64,000 nucleotides of DNA from Nodosilinea nodulosa PCC 7104 (GTDB lineage Bacteria; Cyanobacteriota; Cyanobacteriia; Phormidesmidales; Phormidesmidaceae). Shown piece after piece: positions 46,384-54,887 of this stretch (the first letter of the stretch is position 1; each line of letters opens with the position of its first letter). Position numbers and translations under genes: made by a program. Below the pieces are notes generated by a model, which did not search any database, was not told the DNA's origin, and worked only from the letters and a program-made list of their open reading frames with translations. The DNA lies in assembly GCF_000309385.1 (NCBI RefSeq), contig NZ_JH976537.1, positions 1,824,214 through 1,888,213 on the forward strand, given 5' to 3'.

Positions 46384-47298
46384 ATGGCCAATACCGCTAG
46401 CTCTTCTGATGCCCTATTTCCGATGCGCGCTGAGGACGTCGCCCAGCCCCAGCAAAGCACCCCAGGGCAAGCTTTTACGCTGACCTTCTGGGGAGTGCGC
46501 GGCAATATTCCGGCACCGGGGGCAGACACGGTGCGCTACGGCGGCAATACCGCCTGCGTGGAGGTGCTGGTGGGCGGTCAGCACCTCATTTTTGATGGGG
46601 GCACGGGGCTATGGATGCTGGGCCGTCATCTGGTGGCCCAGGGGCAGCCCGTCAATGCCCATCTGTTTTTTACCCATACCCACTGGGATCGCATTCAGGG
46701 CTTTCCGTTCTTTGCCCCCGCCTTTGCCCCCGCTACCCAGCTCAATATTTACGGGGCTCCCGCCCTCAACGGAGCTTCCATCAAGCAGCGCCTGACCGAT
46801 CAAATGCTGCGGCCCAATTTTTTTAAGCCCCTGCAAACCATGGCCGCCACCATGGCCTTTCACAATATCGCCGCTGGGGAGACCCTCACCCTGGGTGAGG
46901 TCACGGTAGAGCCCTGGAGCCTCAACCGCCACACCAGCGCCCTCGGCTACCGGGTGATCTGGCGAGACCACGTGCTAGTCTACGCCACCGACACCGACCC
47001 AACCCAAACCAGCCTCGACCCCAATCTGCTGATGCTGGCCAGTGGAGCCGATGTGCTGATCTTTGACGGCACCTACGCCGATGCCGCCTACTCAGACCCC
47101 AACGGCTGTGGGCTAAAGCCTTGGCACCTGGGCATTGAGGTGGCCCAGGCTAGCCAGGTTAAGCAGCTGGTGCTGTTTCACCACAACCCCTGCCATAGTG
47201 ACGATCACCTCGATCAGCTAGAACGCCAGGTCCGGGCCAGCTTTGCCAATGCCAGCCTGGCCCGCGAAGGCATGACCCTTGACCTGGCTAAGGGCTAG
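46384..47298 (+). CDS. MBL-fold metallo-hydrolase
   Basis: 304 residues. After a variable N-terminus, FTLTFWGVRGNIPAPGADTV begins the metallo-beta-lactamase fold; the metal-binding motif is FFTHTHWDRIQGFPFF (HxHxD with Trp). Later metal ligands are the His of NRHTSALGYRV, the Asp of YATDTDPTQT and the His of LFHHNPCHSDDHLDQ. The order resembles PhnP/RNase-Z-like cyanobacterial hydrolases. No signal peptide. Substrate unknown. Confidence 0.88.
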   Translation: MANTASSSDALFPMRAEDVAQPQQSTPGQAFTLTFWGVRGNIPAPGADTVRYGGNTACVEVLVGGQHLIFDGGTGLWMLGRHLVAQGQPVNAHLFFTHTHWDRIQGFPFFAPAFAPATQLNIYGAPALNGASIKQRLTDQMLRPNFFKPLQTMAATMAFHNIAAGETLTLGEVTVEPWSLNRHTSALGYRVIWRDHVLVYATDTDPTQTSLDPNLLMLASGADVLIFDGTYADAAYSDPNGCGLKPWHLGIEVAQASQVKQLVLFHHNPCHSDDHLDQLERQVRASFANASLAREGMTLDLAKG

Positions 47299-47416
47299 GC
47301 TGGTCGAAGATGTGTCTTGCTCGCGCGGTCCTAATCGGTACAGCCAGATTGAGGTGGCGGTTGCCACAACCTTGAACAGAAAAGCGGCACGCGATGGCGG
47401 AAACAGATCTACCGTT

Positions 47417-47462
47417 CTGTCCCCTTGCTCCCGATCTCCCCTGCTCCCGATTTCCCCTGCCC
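47417..47462 (+). repeat. C-rich CTCCCGAT/CCCCTG low-complexity tract
   Basis: Units of the form TGCTCCCGATCTCCCC repeat imperfectly three times between the MBL hydrolase and the convergent SH3-domain gene. Similar in character to the tracts at 3769-3831 and 26993-27072. Confidence 0.5.
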
Positions 47463-47500
47463 TCTAGCTAAAACCAGTAGGATCCCAACTCGCGCCGCAG

Positions 47501-48178
47501 CTAGGTGGGCTGGAGCAGATCGCCTCGCACCCAGCCGGTGGTGCCCCGGTAGGTGACCTGATACCAGATAAAGCCGTCCTTTGGGTTGCCCACCCGGTCT
47601 AGCACCTCCACGACGGCGCGGCGGGGGGCGCTGCCCACAATGGTGCTGCCCAGTCGTGGGGCCGATCGCAGCCGGGCGGCTTCGGCTGACAGCACCAGAG
47701 CCGGGGTGCCGGGGGCAAAATTGTTGCCGCGAAAGTCGCTGGCGCCAGAGGCTACCCCCACCACGGCGTTAGAGCCGGGTTCCTGGAGCACAACGCGGCC
47801 ATTGGCGACAATTTTTAGCTCAGTTTCACCCTGAACCGTAATACTGGCCGAGCGCTCGGCCTCTCCCCGAGTAGTGACATAGACGGTTCGATCGCGGCTG
47901 CTAGCTGCCAGCTGAGCCGGGGCGCCGCGCACCTCTACCGCATTGGTGGCCCTGTTGTAGAGGTTCATAAATAAATCGCTACCGCTGCGATAAACCCGCA
48001 CCGCCATCGAGCTGGTTTCAAAGTAGAGCACGGTTTCAACAATGCCTTCCTGGGCCAGCAGCGGAACTTGCTCCGGTGCGTTGGGCGCTGGGGCAAGGGA
48101 AACTGCGGCTAGAGCAGGGGCGACCAGCACGCTGAGGCCGGCAAGGGATAGGCAAACGCTTTGGTAAACCCGGTTCAT
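47501..48178 (-). CDS. Secreted bacterial SH3-domain protein
   Basis: 225 residues with a signal peptide (MNRVYQSVCLSLAGLSVLVA, cleavage near ALA at 23-25). The middle is beta-rich (VETVLYFETSSMAVRVYRSG, the pattern of cyanobacterial COG-like envelope proteins). The C-terminal ~65 residues are an SH3b domain (LVLSAEAARLRSAPRLGSTI, VLDRVGNPKDGFIWYQVTY, TTGWVRGDLLQP), which generally binds peptidoglycan. Likely periplasmic. Confidence 0.85.
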   Translation of the reverse strand: MNRVYQSVCLSLAGLSVLVAPALAAVSLAPAPNAPEQVPLLAQEGIVETVLYFETSSMAVRVYRSGSDLFMNLYNRATNAVEVRGAPAQLAASSRDRTVYVTTRGEAERSASITVQGETELKIVANGRVVLQEPGSNAVVGVASGASDFRGNNFAPGTPALVLSAEAARLRSAPRLGSTIVGSAPRRAVVEVLDRVGNPKDGFIWYQVTYRGTTGWVRGDLLQPT

Positions 48179-48287
48179 AGTACAGCGACCTGAAATAACG
48201 AAGGGAAAAGGGGTGGGGGCAGAATCGCCATCTCAGCGCCCCACCGCAACCTTACTGCAAAACGCCAGACCTAAATCGGTCAAAGGG

Positions 48288-49445
48288 CTAACGCACCAGG
48301 GGCGCCGTTGGGTCAGCCGCCGCAGAGCCGGAGGTGTGTTTGCCTGGGGCCGGGTACAGGCGCACTCGCTGGGAGGGCACTGTGATGGCGACTCGACTGC
48401 CCACAGCGATCGCCTTGCCTACGGGCTGTCGGGCGTAGATGAGGGGGCCAGCGGGCGTTTGAAGGCAGTACCTGTATTCCCGGCCCAGGAACTGGCGATC
48501 GCGCACCACCGCTATCCCCGCTTCGTCTTCGCTGAGCGCAAGGTCTTCCTGTCGTATCATCAGATCCGCCTGGGATGGGCGAACTGCCTCGAACTGGCGA
48601 TCGGCCCCAGGGGCAAAGCAGCCGACGTCGGTTTGCCATCCCTGGGGGCCAAGTCGGGCCGGTAAAAAGTTGGCCTGGGTGACAAACTCGGCCACAAAAC
48701 GCGACGCAGGTCGGTCGTAAACCGCCTCGGGGGTGTCAATCTGCTCCAGGTGGCCCTGGTGCATAACGGCGACGCGATCGGCCAGGGCCAGGGCTTCCTC
48801 CTGGTCGTGGGTGACAAATACCGCCGACGTGCCCACCTGCCGCAAAATGTCGCGCACCTCCTGGCGCAGGTAGAGCCGCACCTGCACATCCAGGTTGCTG
48901 AAGGGCTCGTCCAGCAGAATAATGGCGGGACGCGGGGCCAGGGCGCGGGCCAGGGCCACCCGCTGCTGCTGCCCCCCAGACAGCTCGTGGGGGAAACGGT
49001 GCTTCAGCCCCTCTAGCCCCACCAGCGCGATCGCCGCTGCCGTTAGCTTCTCAACCTCAGGCCCGGTCGGCCTTTCCCGCTGCATTCCCTGCCGCCGCCT
49101 GGGCTTTGCCCCACGCCCCTGGAGACCAAAGGCCACATTCTTCTCCACGCTCAGGTGCGGAAACAGCGCGTAGTCCTGAAACACAATGCCCACATCGCGG
49201 TGCTCGGGAGGAAGCCAGGTGGCCCCGCTCACCGGCTGATGGCCCAAATAAACAGTGCCGCCATCGGGGCGCTCAAACCCAGCAATGAGCCGCAGCAGCG
49301 TCGTTTTGCCACATCCTGACGGTCCCAACAGCCCCAAAATTTCGCCCTGCCCCAGGCTCAGGCTCACCTGGTCTACCGCCGGGGGCAGCTGGGGGCTGTA
49401 GCGCTTGCTAACCGCATCTAGGCGAAGAATATCCGTTGGGGGCAT
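48288..49445 (-). CDS. ABC transporter ATP-binding protein, iron(III)/polyamine-type
   Basis: 385 residues. Walker A LLGPSGCGKTTLLRLIAG, Q-loop FQDYALFPHLSVEKNV, signature ELSGGQQQRVALARALAPRP, Walker B IILLDEPFSNLD and the H-loop FVTHDQEEALALADRVAVMH. A TOBE-like C-terminal domain follows (about 270-370). The class matches FutC/PotA importers. A ~20-residue basic insert (RGAKPRRRQGMQRERPTGP) sits between Walker A and the signature. No permease or binding protein is adjacent, so the substrate is inferred at best (iron is the leading guess). Confidence 0.88.
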   Translation of the reverse strand: MPPTDILRLDAVSKRYSPQLPPAVDQVSLSLGQGEILGLLGPSGCGKTTLLRLIAGFERPDGGTVYLGHQPVSGATWLPPEHRDVGIVFQDYALFPHLSVEKNVAFGLQGRGAKPRRRQGMQRERPTGPEVEKLTAAAIALVGLEGLKHRFPHELSGGQQQRVALARALAPRPAIILLDEPFSNLDVQVRLYLRQEVRDILRQVGTSAVFVTHDQEEALALADRVAVMHQGHLEQIDTPEAVYDRPASRFVAEFVTQANFLPARLGPQGWQTDVGCFAPGADRQFEAVRPSQADLMIRQEDLALSEDEAGIAVVRDRQFLGREYRYCLQTPAGPLIYARQPVGKAIAVGSRVAITVPSQRVRLYPAPGKHTSGSAAADPTAPLVR

Positions 49446-49476
49446 AGTCTGACAAACAAAGGGGCGGCAGGGCAGC

Positions 49477-49579
49477 TGTAGCTATAGTCACGGCGGTTAG
49501 AACACCCAGAAACCTTTGGCCGTTCAAACGCTTGAACGGCCAAAGGAGGCATGTCTTAATCAGACTGACTACAGCTATA
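49477..49579. repeat. MITE-like element with TATAGC termini, copy 2
   Basis: 103 bases. The right end (reverse complement TATAGCTGTAGTCAGTCTG then ATTAAGACA) matches copy 1; the left end (TGTAGCTATAGTCA) has diverged. Inside is a perfect 15-base inverted repeat, CCTTTGGCCGTTCAA (49513-49527) with its complement at 49532-49546, loop four bases. Non-coding. It lies just upstream of the ABC ATPase start on the minus strand. Confidence 0.68.
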
Positions 49580-49622
49580 GCTGAAAGGGCAAAGCGCACA
49601 GGCAAGTGCGCAAGAAGAGATC

Positions 49623-49647
49623 GTTAATGAAAATTTTATTCATTAAC
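49623..49647. promoter_or_regulatory. 25-base AT-rich palindrome, possible operator
   Basis: GTTAATGAA, seven-base AT spacer, TTCATTAAC: perfect nine-base arms. It resembles a regulator operator (Fur-like AAT...ATT content, but not a strict Fur box). It stands upstream of the ABC ATPase gene with the MITE copy 2 between. The rest of the 49446-49806 gap shows nothing. Confidence 0.45.
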
Positions 49648-49806
49648 TATACCCTCTGTTGCGCAGTTTTCCCGCCATAGATACCAGGGTCCGGGGCGAT
49701 AAGGCCCCCAAAGAGCTGCAACCCTTTGGCCTCAACCCCCTCTGCCGCCTATCTAAGCTGACGTCTCTATTGATAGCAGCTCTCAACCGTCGCTGGCCAA
49801 GCCCGC

Positions 49807-50409
49807 CTAGGTCAGCTGCAATGCGGTGGCAATCGTCCAGGCGTCGACCAGCAGCAGCAGCAGGGTAAAGCCCAGCAGAATAAAGTACATCCAGGGCTGG
49901 GCCAGGGGCCTTATATCCTGGGTGTCGATGCCGGTGTAGGTTTCAACCAGCCCCACCAGCCGCGCAAACCCCGACACCCGCATGGGCAGCAAATAGGCCC
50001 GCTGGTCGGCTCCGACGAAGTAGTATACGAGGCCCCCCTGGCCCGTGGAGCGAGGCTTTAGCGCCTGAACATCCTCCCACCGCAGGCACCAGCCACTCCG
50101 AAACAACCAGCGAATCCAGCCTGGGTAAAGCACCTGAATGCCCTGGCTGTCGACTTCAACCCGCTGCCCCAGGGCGCCGTAGAGGCCAAGCCCGCCCAGC
50201 CCAATACCCACCGCCAGCAGTGCCGGAGAAACCGCTGCCTGGGTAGCCCTAGCCAGAAAGGGCAGTGGGCCCATCAGCGCCAGGTACAGCAGCAGCAGCG
50301 TTAGCCGTATCAAAGCAGCGATATGAAACACCTGAGGCCCCGGCGGCGGGTCACATGGCCCGCCGGGGATCGAGGTAGCCTGGGTCAGCGGTGAAGGCTC
50401 GGCCATCAT
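49807..50409 (-). CDS. Membrane protein with a PH-like cytosolic segment
   Basis: 200 residues: two hydrophobic segments (ALIRLTLLLLYLALMG near 32-50; LLAVGIGLGGLGLYGAL near 65-82), a soluble beta-rich part (VEVDSQGIQVLYPGWIRWLF, WCLRWEDVQALKPRS) that looks like bacterial PH-type membrane proteins, and a C-terminal span (MYFILLGFTLLLLLVDAW). No named family is certain. Same strand as the DUF4079 gene upstream. Confidence 0.65.
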   Translation of the reverse strand: MMAEPSPLTQATSIPGGPCDPPPGPQVFHIAALIRLTLLLLYLALMGPLPFLARATQAAVSPALLAVGIGLGGLGLYGALGQRVEVDSQGIQVLYPGWIRWLFRSGWCLRWEDVQALKPRSTGQGGLVYYFVGADQRAYLLPMRVSGFARLVGLVETYTGIDTQDIRPLAQPWMYFILLGFTLLLLLVDAWTIATALQLT

Positions 50410-50468
50410 ACTTTCAGGGGTAGTCGTAAGCTAAAAAAGCAAGGGCACTCTAGCCGGAAGCGCCCCCT

Positions 50469-50918
50469 TTAAGGTAAATACTTTTGCACCACCTGCCAAC
50501 CCGAGAGCCCCACCGCCGTGAGCGTTAGACCCAGCACACCGTTGAGGCTGAGGTGCAGCGATCGCGCCCAGGGCCGCTCTGGAGCAATGCGGCTAGCACT
50601 CCAGGCCGATGCCAGCGCCACCGATACCACCGCCAGGCCAAACACCAGATGGACGGAGTGGCCCAGGGTGCCGTACTCGCCCAGGGTCCCCACTATGCCA
50701 ATGGCCAGCAGCCCCAGCACCAGGGTCACCATTGTCGCACCTAGGGCAATGTGCAGGGGCCGCAGCCAGGCCGACTGCTCCTGCCCCTTAGACCGGGTGT
50801 AAAACAACACGCTACCCGTTACAGCCAGCAGCCCGTAGCCCGTGAGCGTCAGCCCCATAGACCAGGCCGCAATGCGCCAAAGCCACAAAAACGAAGGTAG
50901 GTCCACAATTTTCCCCAA
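50469..50918 (-). CDS. DUF4079 family membrane protein
   Basis: 149 residues, four membrane spans with conserved histidines on a cytochrome-b561-like plan: LRPLHIALGATMVTLVLGLL, LGHSVHLVFGLAVVSVALAS and ARSLHLSLNGVLGLTLTAVG. In cyanobacteria DUF4079 proteins are uncharacterised; heme binding is inferred from the His spacing. The start is TTG at 50918 or GTG at 50906. Confidence 0.75.
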   Translation of the reverse strand: MGKIVDLPSFLWLWRIAAWSMGLTLTGYGLLAVTGSVLFYTRSKGQEQSAWLRPLHIALGATMVTLVLGLLAIGIVGTLGEYGTLGHSVHLVFGLAVVSVALASAWSASRIAPERPWARSLHLSLNGVLGLTLTAVGLSGWQVVQKYLP

Positions 50919-51035
50919 ACGCCGCCACTAGCACTGTTCCAGTAGCTCAAGGGGTACGGGAGACCAACCCTCAATCCGCTTGCGTACCGGCAGGCGCATC
51001 CAAGGCAACAGAAGCTAGATCCCCAATGTAGCAGG

Positions 51036-51401
51036 CTAGCTAGCTGGAGACACAGCCACCGCCGCTGACGGACCCTGAACTGGCTCCCCCAGGCGACTCG
51101 CCTGAGGTTCAGCCCCCACGTCTGAGGGAAAAACCGTCGGTTCTGGATCGTCTACGGCCAGGCGATCGCAGGGGATGCTGTCGGACAAAATGGCGCTGGC
51201 CATCATGCCGGTGTGAATTTCTAAAATTGCCCTGGGAACAGTCTCAAACAGCAATCGCTGGCCGGGAAAAACAACGCGCTCAAAGTACCAATCAGACACA
51301 TTTGTGATGCGGGCAACCTGAATTTTACTGGTTGCGTTGATGTAGCAGCAGAGAATCTGGCTCTGGCCATCGGAGGGAAGGGGATCAAGGATTTGTGCCA
51401 T
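51036..51401 (-). CDS. DUF1830 family protein
   Basis: 121 residues from ATG 51401 (MAQILDPLPSDGQSQILCCY). The DUF1830 core is about residues 10-75: ILCCYINATSKIQVARITNV, then NVSDWYFERVVFPGQRLLFE and VPRAILEIHTG. The remaining ~45 residues are Pro/Ala/Ser-rich and probably disordered. Function unknown; family restricted to cyanobacteria. Confidence 0.85.
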   Translation of the reverse strand: MAQILDPLPSDGQSQILCCYINATSKIQVARITNVSDWYFERVVFPGQRLLFETVPRAILEIHTGMMASAILSDSIPCDRLAVDDPEPTVFPSDVGAEPQASRLGEPVQGPSAAVAVSPAS

Positions 51402-51832
51402 TGATGCTTTACGGCAATACTGCAAGAATCACTGCGCAAAGCCTAACACTTCGCGATCCCAGACTGTTGTAAAGGCGACTACCAACCCCTACAGCCCCGT
51501 CATCATTCAGAATATTTGGACACAATCCTTAAAGCTTTGCAATGCCCTAAAGCTGAGAACAGGGGCTGGCTGCCCCGCGATCCCCGGCCTTACCGCTCCG
51601 CTGAAATGGCCGTGCTCACCTCGAGAAAAAGACGAAAAGCTTAACAATATTTTTATACCATGGCTTTACTCTCCCGAGGCCATTCGTCTGCGGTGCTTTT
51701 GGGGCCAGGGGGAGGCGTCTACGCAAGACTTTTCGGCGCAGCCAATAGGCCCTTCGGGAGGGATTTTTGGGTTCCCCCTGCGGAGAGGAATGGACGGTGT
51801 TATCGTGAAGATATGTATCAAGTCTGATCAGC
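51402..51832. other. Intergenic region upstream of the radical SAM gene
   Basis: 431 bases between divergent genes. Around 51750-51790 several GC-rich complementary stretches (GCCCTTCGGGAGGGATTTTT and CCCCCTGCGGAGAGG) suggest local RNA structure, including a hairpin followed by a T-run about 60 bases before the radical SAM start. This could be a leader terminator, but I see no match to a known riboswitch (in particular no cobalamin B12-box). Confidence 0.4.
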
Positions 51833-53428
51833 ATGCCCTTTCCTACCACTGGCCATGCCCGTGTTCTCTATGTGCGGCTGCCCTGCAATCCCATCTTTCC
51901 GATCGGGGTGGTCTACCTGGCTGACCACGTGCACAAGCTGTTGCCCTCGGTAGAACAGCGCATTTTCGATCTGGGTGCCGTACCGCCCCTCGACTACGGC
52001 GCTGCCCTCGATCGCTGCATCGATAACTTTCAGCCCACTCTGCTGGTCTTCTCCTGGCGGGATATTCAAATTTTTGCGCCCGTGGGCGGTCGCGGCGGCA
52101 ACCCGCTGCAAAACGCCTTTGAGTTTTTCTACGCCCGCAACCTCTGGCTCAAGGCGCGGGGCGCCTTCGGCGGGCTGCGCATGGCCACCACCTACCTGGC
52201 GGAGCTGTGGCGCAATCAGGGATTGATCAAGCGAGGCATCAGGCGAGCCCGGCGCTACTGCCAAGACGTCACCACTGTAGTGGGCGGCGGTGCGGTGAGC
52301 GTCTTCTACGAGCAGCTTCACAACCGCCTGCCCAAGGGGACGATCATCTCGGTTGGCGAGGGGGAAATGCTGCTGGAGCGGCTGCTGCGGGGCGAAGATT
52401 TTACCGACCAGCGCTGCTATATCGCGGGAGAGACTGCGCCGCGCGATCGCCTCATCCACGAAGAGCCCGCCCCCCTCGAAAAAACCGCCTGCAACTACGA
52501 CTATATCGAGGCGATTTGGCCCGAGTTTGACTATTACTTGCAAGACCAGGATTTCTACATTGGCGTGCAGACCAAGCGGGGCTGCCCCCACAACTGCTGC
52601 TACTGCATTTACACCGTGGTCGAGGGCAAGCAGGTGCGCATCAACCCCGCCGAGGAGGTGGTGGCCGAAATGCAGCAGCTGTACAGGCGAGGCGTGCGCA
52701 ACTTCTGGTTTACCGATGCCCAGTTCATTCCGGCCCGCCGCTTCATGGACGATGCCGAGGAGCTGCTGCAAAAAATCCTCGACGCCGGGATGACCGACAT
52801 CCACTGGGCCGCCTACATTCGCGCCGACAATCTCACCCCCAAGCTCTGCCAGCTGATGGCCAAGACGGGCATGAACTATTTTGAGATCGGCATCACCAGC
52901 GGCTCTCAGGAGCTGGTCCGCAAGATGCGGATGGGCTACAACCTGCGCACGGTGCTGCAAAACTGCAAAGACCTCAAGGCCGCCGGATTCAACGACCTGG
53001 TATCGGTGAACTACTCCTTCAACGTGATCGATGAACGCCCCGAAACCATTCGCCAGACCCTGGCCTACCACCGGGCGCTGGAGGAGGTGTTTGGCCGCGA
53101 CAAGGTGGAGCCCGCCATTTTCTTCATTGGCCTGCAGCCCCACACTCACCTGGAAGAGTACGCCTTCGACAAAAATATTCTCAGGCGCGACTACAACCCG
53201 CTGGATATTCACCTGCCCTGGGTGTCGAAGAAGCTGCTGTGGAACCCGGAGCCGCTGGGGTCATTCTTGGGCGACGTGTGTTTGGAGGCCTGGCAGCGCA
53301 ACCCCGATGACTTCGGTCGCGAGGTGATGGATATTCTGGAAGAGCGTCTGGGGCGCGCGCCTTTGGAAGAAGCTTTGAGCGCCCCCATCCAGGCTGACCG
53401 CCGCCCTCTGGCTGCGTTATCATCCTGA
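51833..53428 (+). CDS. B12-binding-domain-like radical SAM protein
   Basis: 531 residues. The N-terminal ~200 residues have the Rossmann layout of B12-binding domains (VLYVRLPCNPIFPIGVVYLA, GTIISVGEGEMLLERLL) but no DxHxxG, so cobalamin binding by the canonical His is unlikely. The radical SAM core (about 240-460) has the 4Fe-4S motif KRGCPHNCCYCIYTVVEGKQ (CxxxCxxC) and the SAM site EIGITSGSQELVRKM. Substrate unknown. The DICT/HD gene follows 40 bases later, possibly co-transcribed. Confidence 0.9.
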   Translation: MPFPTTGHARVLYVRLPCNPIFPIGVVYLADHVHKLLPSVEQRIFDLGAVPPLDYGAALDRCIDNFQPTLLVFSWRDIQIFAPVGGRGGNPLQNAFEFFYARNLWLKARGAFGGLRMATTYLAELWRNQGLIKRGIRRARRYCQDVTTVVGGGAVSVFYEQLHNRLPKGTIISVGEGEMLLERLLRGEDFTDQRCYIAGETAPRDRLIHEEPAPLEKTACNYDYIEAIWPEFDYYLQDQDFYIGVQTKRGCPHNCCYCIYTVVEGKQVRINPAEEVVAEMQQLYRRGVRNFWFTDAQFIPARRFMDDAEELLQKILDAGMTDIHWAAYIRADNLTPKLCQLMAKTGMNYFEIGITSGSQELVRKMRMGYNLRTVLQNCKDLKAAGFNDLVSVNYSFNVIDERPETIRQTLAYHRALEEVFGRDKVEPAIFFIGLQPHTHLEEYAFDKNILRRDYNPLDIHLPWVSKKLLWNPEPLGSFLGDVCLEAWQRNPDDFGREVMDILEERLGRAPLEEALSAPIQADRRPLAALSS

Positions 53429-53468
53429 TTACAAGGGTTACAGTCAATTGAAACTATAGGGGATCGCA

Positions 53469-54860
53469 ATGCTGGAGGGGTCGTTATTAAAGCAGCTGGT
53501 GGATGGTCGCGCTGAACCTGACACCACGCCGCTCAACTATGGTGTGTACTACAAAAACACCCTGGTTGCCCTCTGCCACGCCCTGGAAGACTGCATTTTG
53601 ACCTCTGGCTCGGCGCCCCTGGTGATTACGGCCTTTCAGCGGGGCAAATGGTATTTAGAAGAGGCCGATCGCTACAGCGCGATCGCCGACAAGGCCCAGC
53701 AGATTGTGATCATGGCGGCCTCCGAAGCTGGCTTCCACGACCACCCCACCAGCCAGCGTCAGAATGTGGCCCTGGTGGATCTGGCCCCCAGCGATCCGGT
53801 GGCCGAGGAGTGGCACCTGATGATTCTCTCGCCCGACTACACGGCCATGGTGCTGTGTCAGGAGTTGTCGGTAGCCGACTACGGCCCAGGGGGCGTGCCC
53901 GAGCACGACCTGGAGCGCAAGTTCTACGGGTTTTGGACCTTTGACTCGGCCCTGGTGAGCCAAACCGTAGAACTGGCGATCGCCCACGTGGGCCGCTACA
54001 ACTCCGACCTCCAAGCCCAGCTGGCCGATCAGCTGACTACCCTAAAGCAGGAAAACCCCGCGCTGCAGAGCGATGCCCCTGCCACCGTCAGCAACACCGT
54101 GACCCAGGTGGTACACTACCTGCAAAACAGCCGCAACGACCTCAGGGGCAACCTCGCCTTCAGCCTGGTAGAAGACCTGGAGCAGAACCTGGTGTCCAAC
54201 GAGCTTCAGGCTTTTTTGCGCATGGCCCAGCTGGTCGACTTTAGCGACCCAATCAATCCCCTGGCGGCCAGCGAAGTGGTGTCTCTGCTGGAGATGATGG
54301 GCCAGCTGCTCGACCTGCCCGCCTGGCAGCTCCAGCGGCTGCGGCTGGCCGGTATGCTGCACCGGATTGCCCCGGCCCCCGATCTGGCCACCCTGGCCAA
54401 CGACGGTCCCAGCTGTCCGCTGATTCCCGAGGTGCAGGCCCTGCGCCTGATGCCCCGCCTGCGGGCGGTGGCCGCCATTATTGCCCACCAGGGCGAGCGC
54501 TGGGATGGCAGCGGCTATCCGGCCGGGCTAACGGGCGACGCGGTACCGCTGGAGTCGCGCATGCTCAGCCTGGTGGCCGAATTTCAGCGGCGGGTAGCTG
54601 AAGCCCGCCATGGTCAGGATGTCGCCGATGGCAATATGGCCGTGCTGGGAGAGGTCTTGGGCACCTGCCAGGCTGAAGCCGGGGAGCAGTGGGATCCAAA
54701 ACTGGTTGAAATCTTGGGGCTGATGGTGATGGGCCTCCAGCAGGGTATGAGCTTGCCCACAATACCCACTAAAATTACCCTGGGTTCGGGGCTGCTGAAC
54801 CCCGATGTCGCCGATCAAACCTCGGTTTTTCCCGCTGCCTCTGAAATGCTGCCTCGATAG
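53469..54860 (+). CDS. DICT sensory domain fused to a degenerate HD-GYP-like domain
   Basis: 463 residues. The N-terminal ~190 residues match the DICT sensory domain (ALEDCILTSGSAPLVITAFQ, HLMILSPDYTAMVLCQEL). The C-terminal ~170 residues match HD-GYP phosphodiesterases in IIAHQGERWDGSGYPAGLTG and PLESRMLSLVAEFQRR, but the HD pair is changed (LAGMLHRIA: His without Asp), HHE is HQGE, and the later Asp is missing. Loss of the metal ligands argues against c-di-GMP hydrolysis, so a binding or sensing role is more likely. DICT domains usually sit in light- or redox-linked signalling proteins of cyanobacteria. Confidence 0.85.
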   Translation: MLEGSLLKQLVDGRAEPDTTPLNYGVYYKNTLVALCHALEDCILTSGSAPLVITAFQRGKWYLEEADRYSAIADKAQQIVIMAASEAGFHDHPTSQRQNVALVDLAPSDPVAEEWHLMILSPDYTAMVLCQELSVADYGPGGVPEHDLERKFYGFWTFDSALVSQTVELAIAHVGRYNSDLQAQLADQLTTLKQENPALQSDAPATVSNTVTQVVHYLQNSRNDLRGNLAFSLVEDLEQNLVSNELQAFLRMAQLVDFSDPINPLAASEVVSLLEMMGQLLDLPAWQLQRLRLAGMLHRIAPAPDLATLANDGPSCPLIPEVQALRLMPRLRAVAAIIAHQGERWDGSGYPAGLTGDAVPLESRMLSLVAEFQRRVAEARHGQDVADGNMAVLGEVLGTCQAEAGEQWDPKLVEILGLMVMGLQQGMSLPTIPTKITLGSGLLNPDVADQTSVFPAASEMLPR

Positions 54861-54887
54861 TTTTTTCGCCAAGTTTTTTTCGTAACC

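Noticed and set aside
51660..51832. Possible cobalamin riboswitch upstream of the B12-like radical SAM gene
   Set aside because: The region has GC-rich complementary stretches but no B12-box-like sequence, so no riboswitch is called.
51616..51849. Minus-strand frame of 77 codons before the radical SAM gene
   Set aside because: Arg/Pro/Lys-rich with no hydrophobic core, and it runs across the start codon of the radical SAM gene; treated as non-coding.
51818..53212. 464-codon open frame on the minus strand
   Set aside because: It lies fully inside the radical SAM gene, whose 4Fe-4S motif and family blocks are clear on the plus strand.
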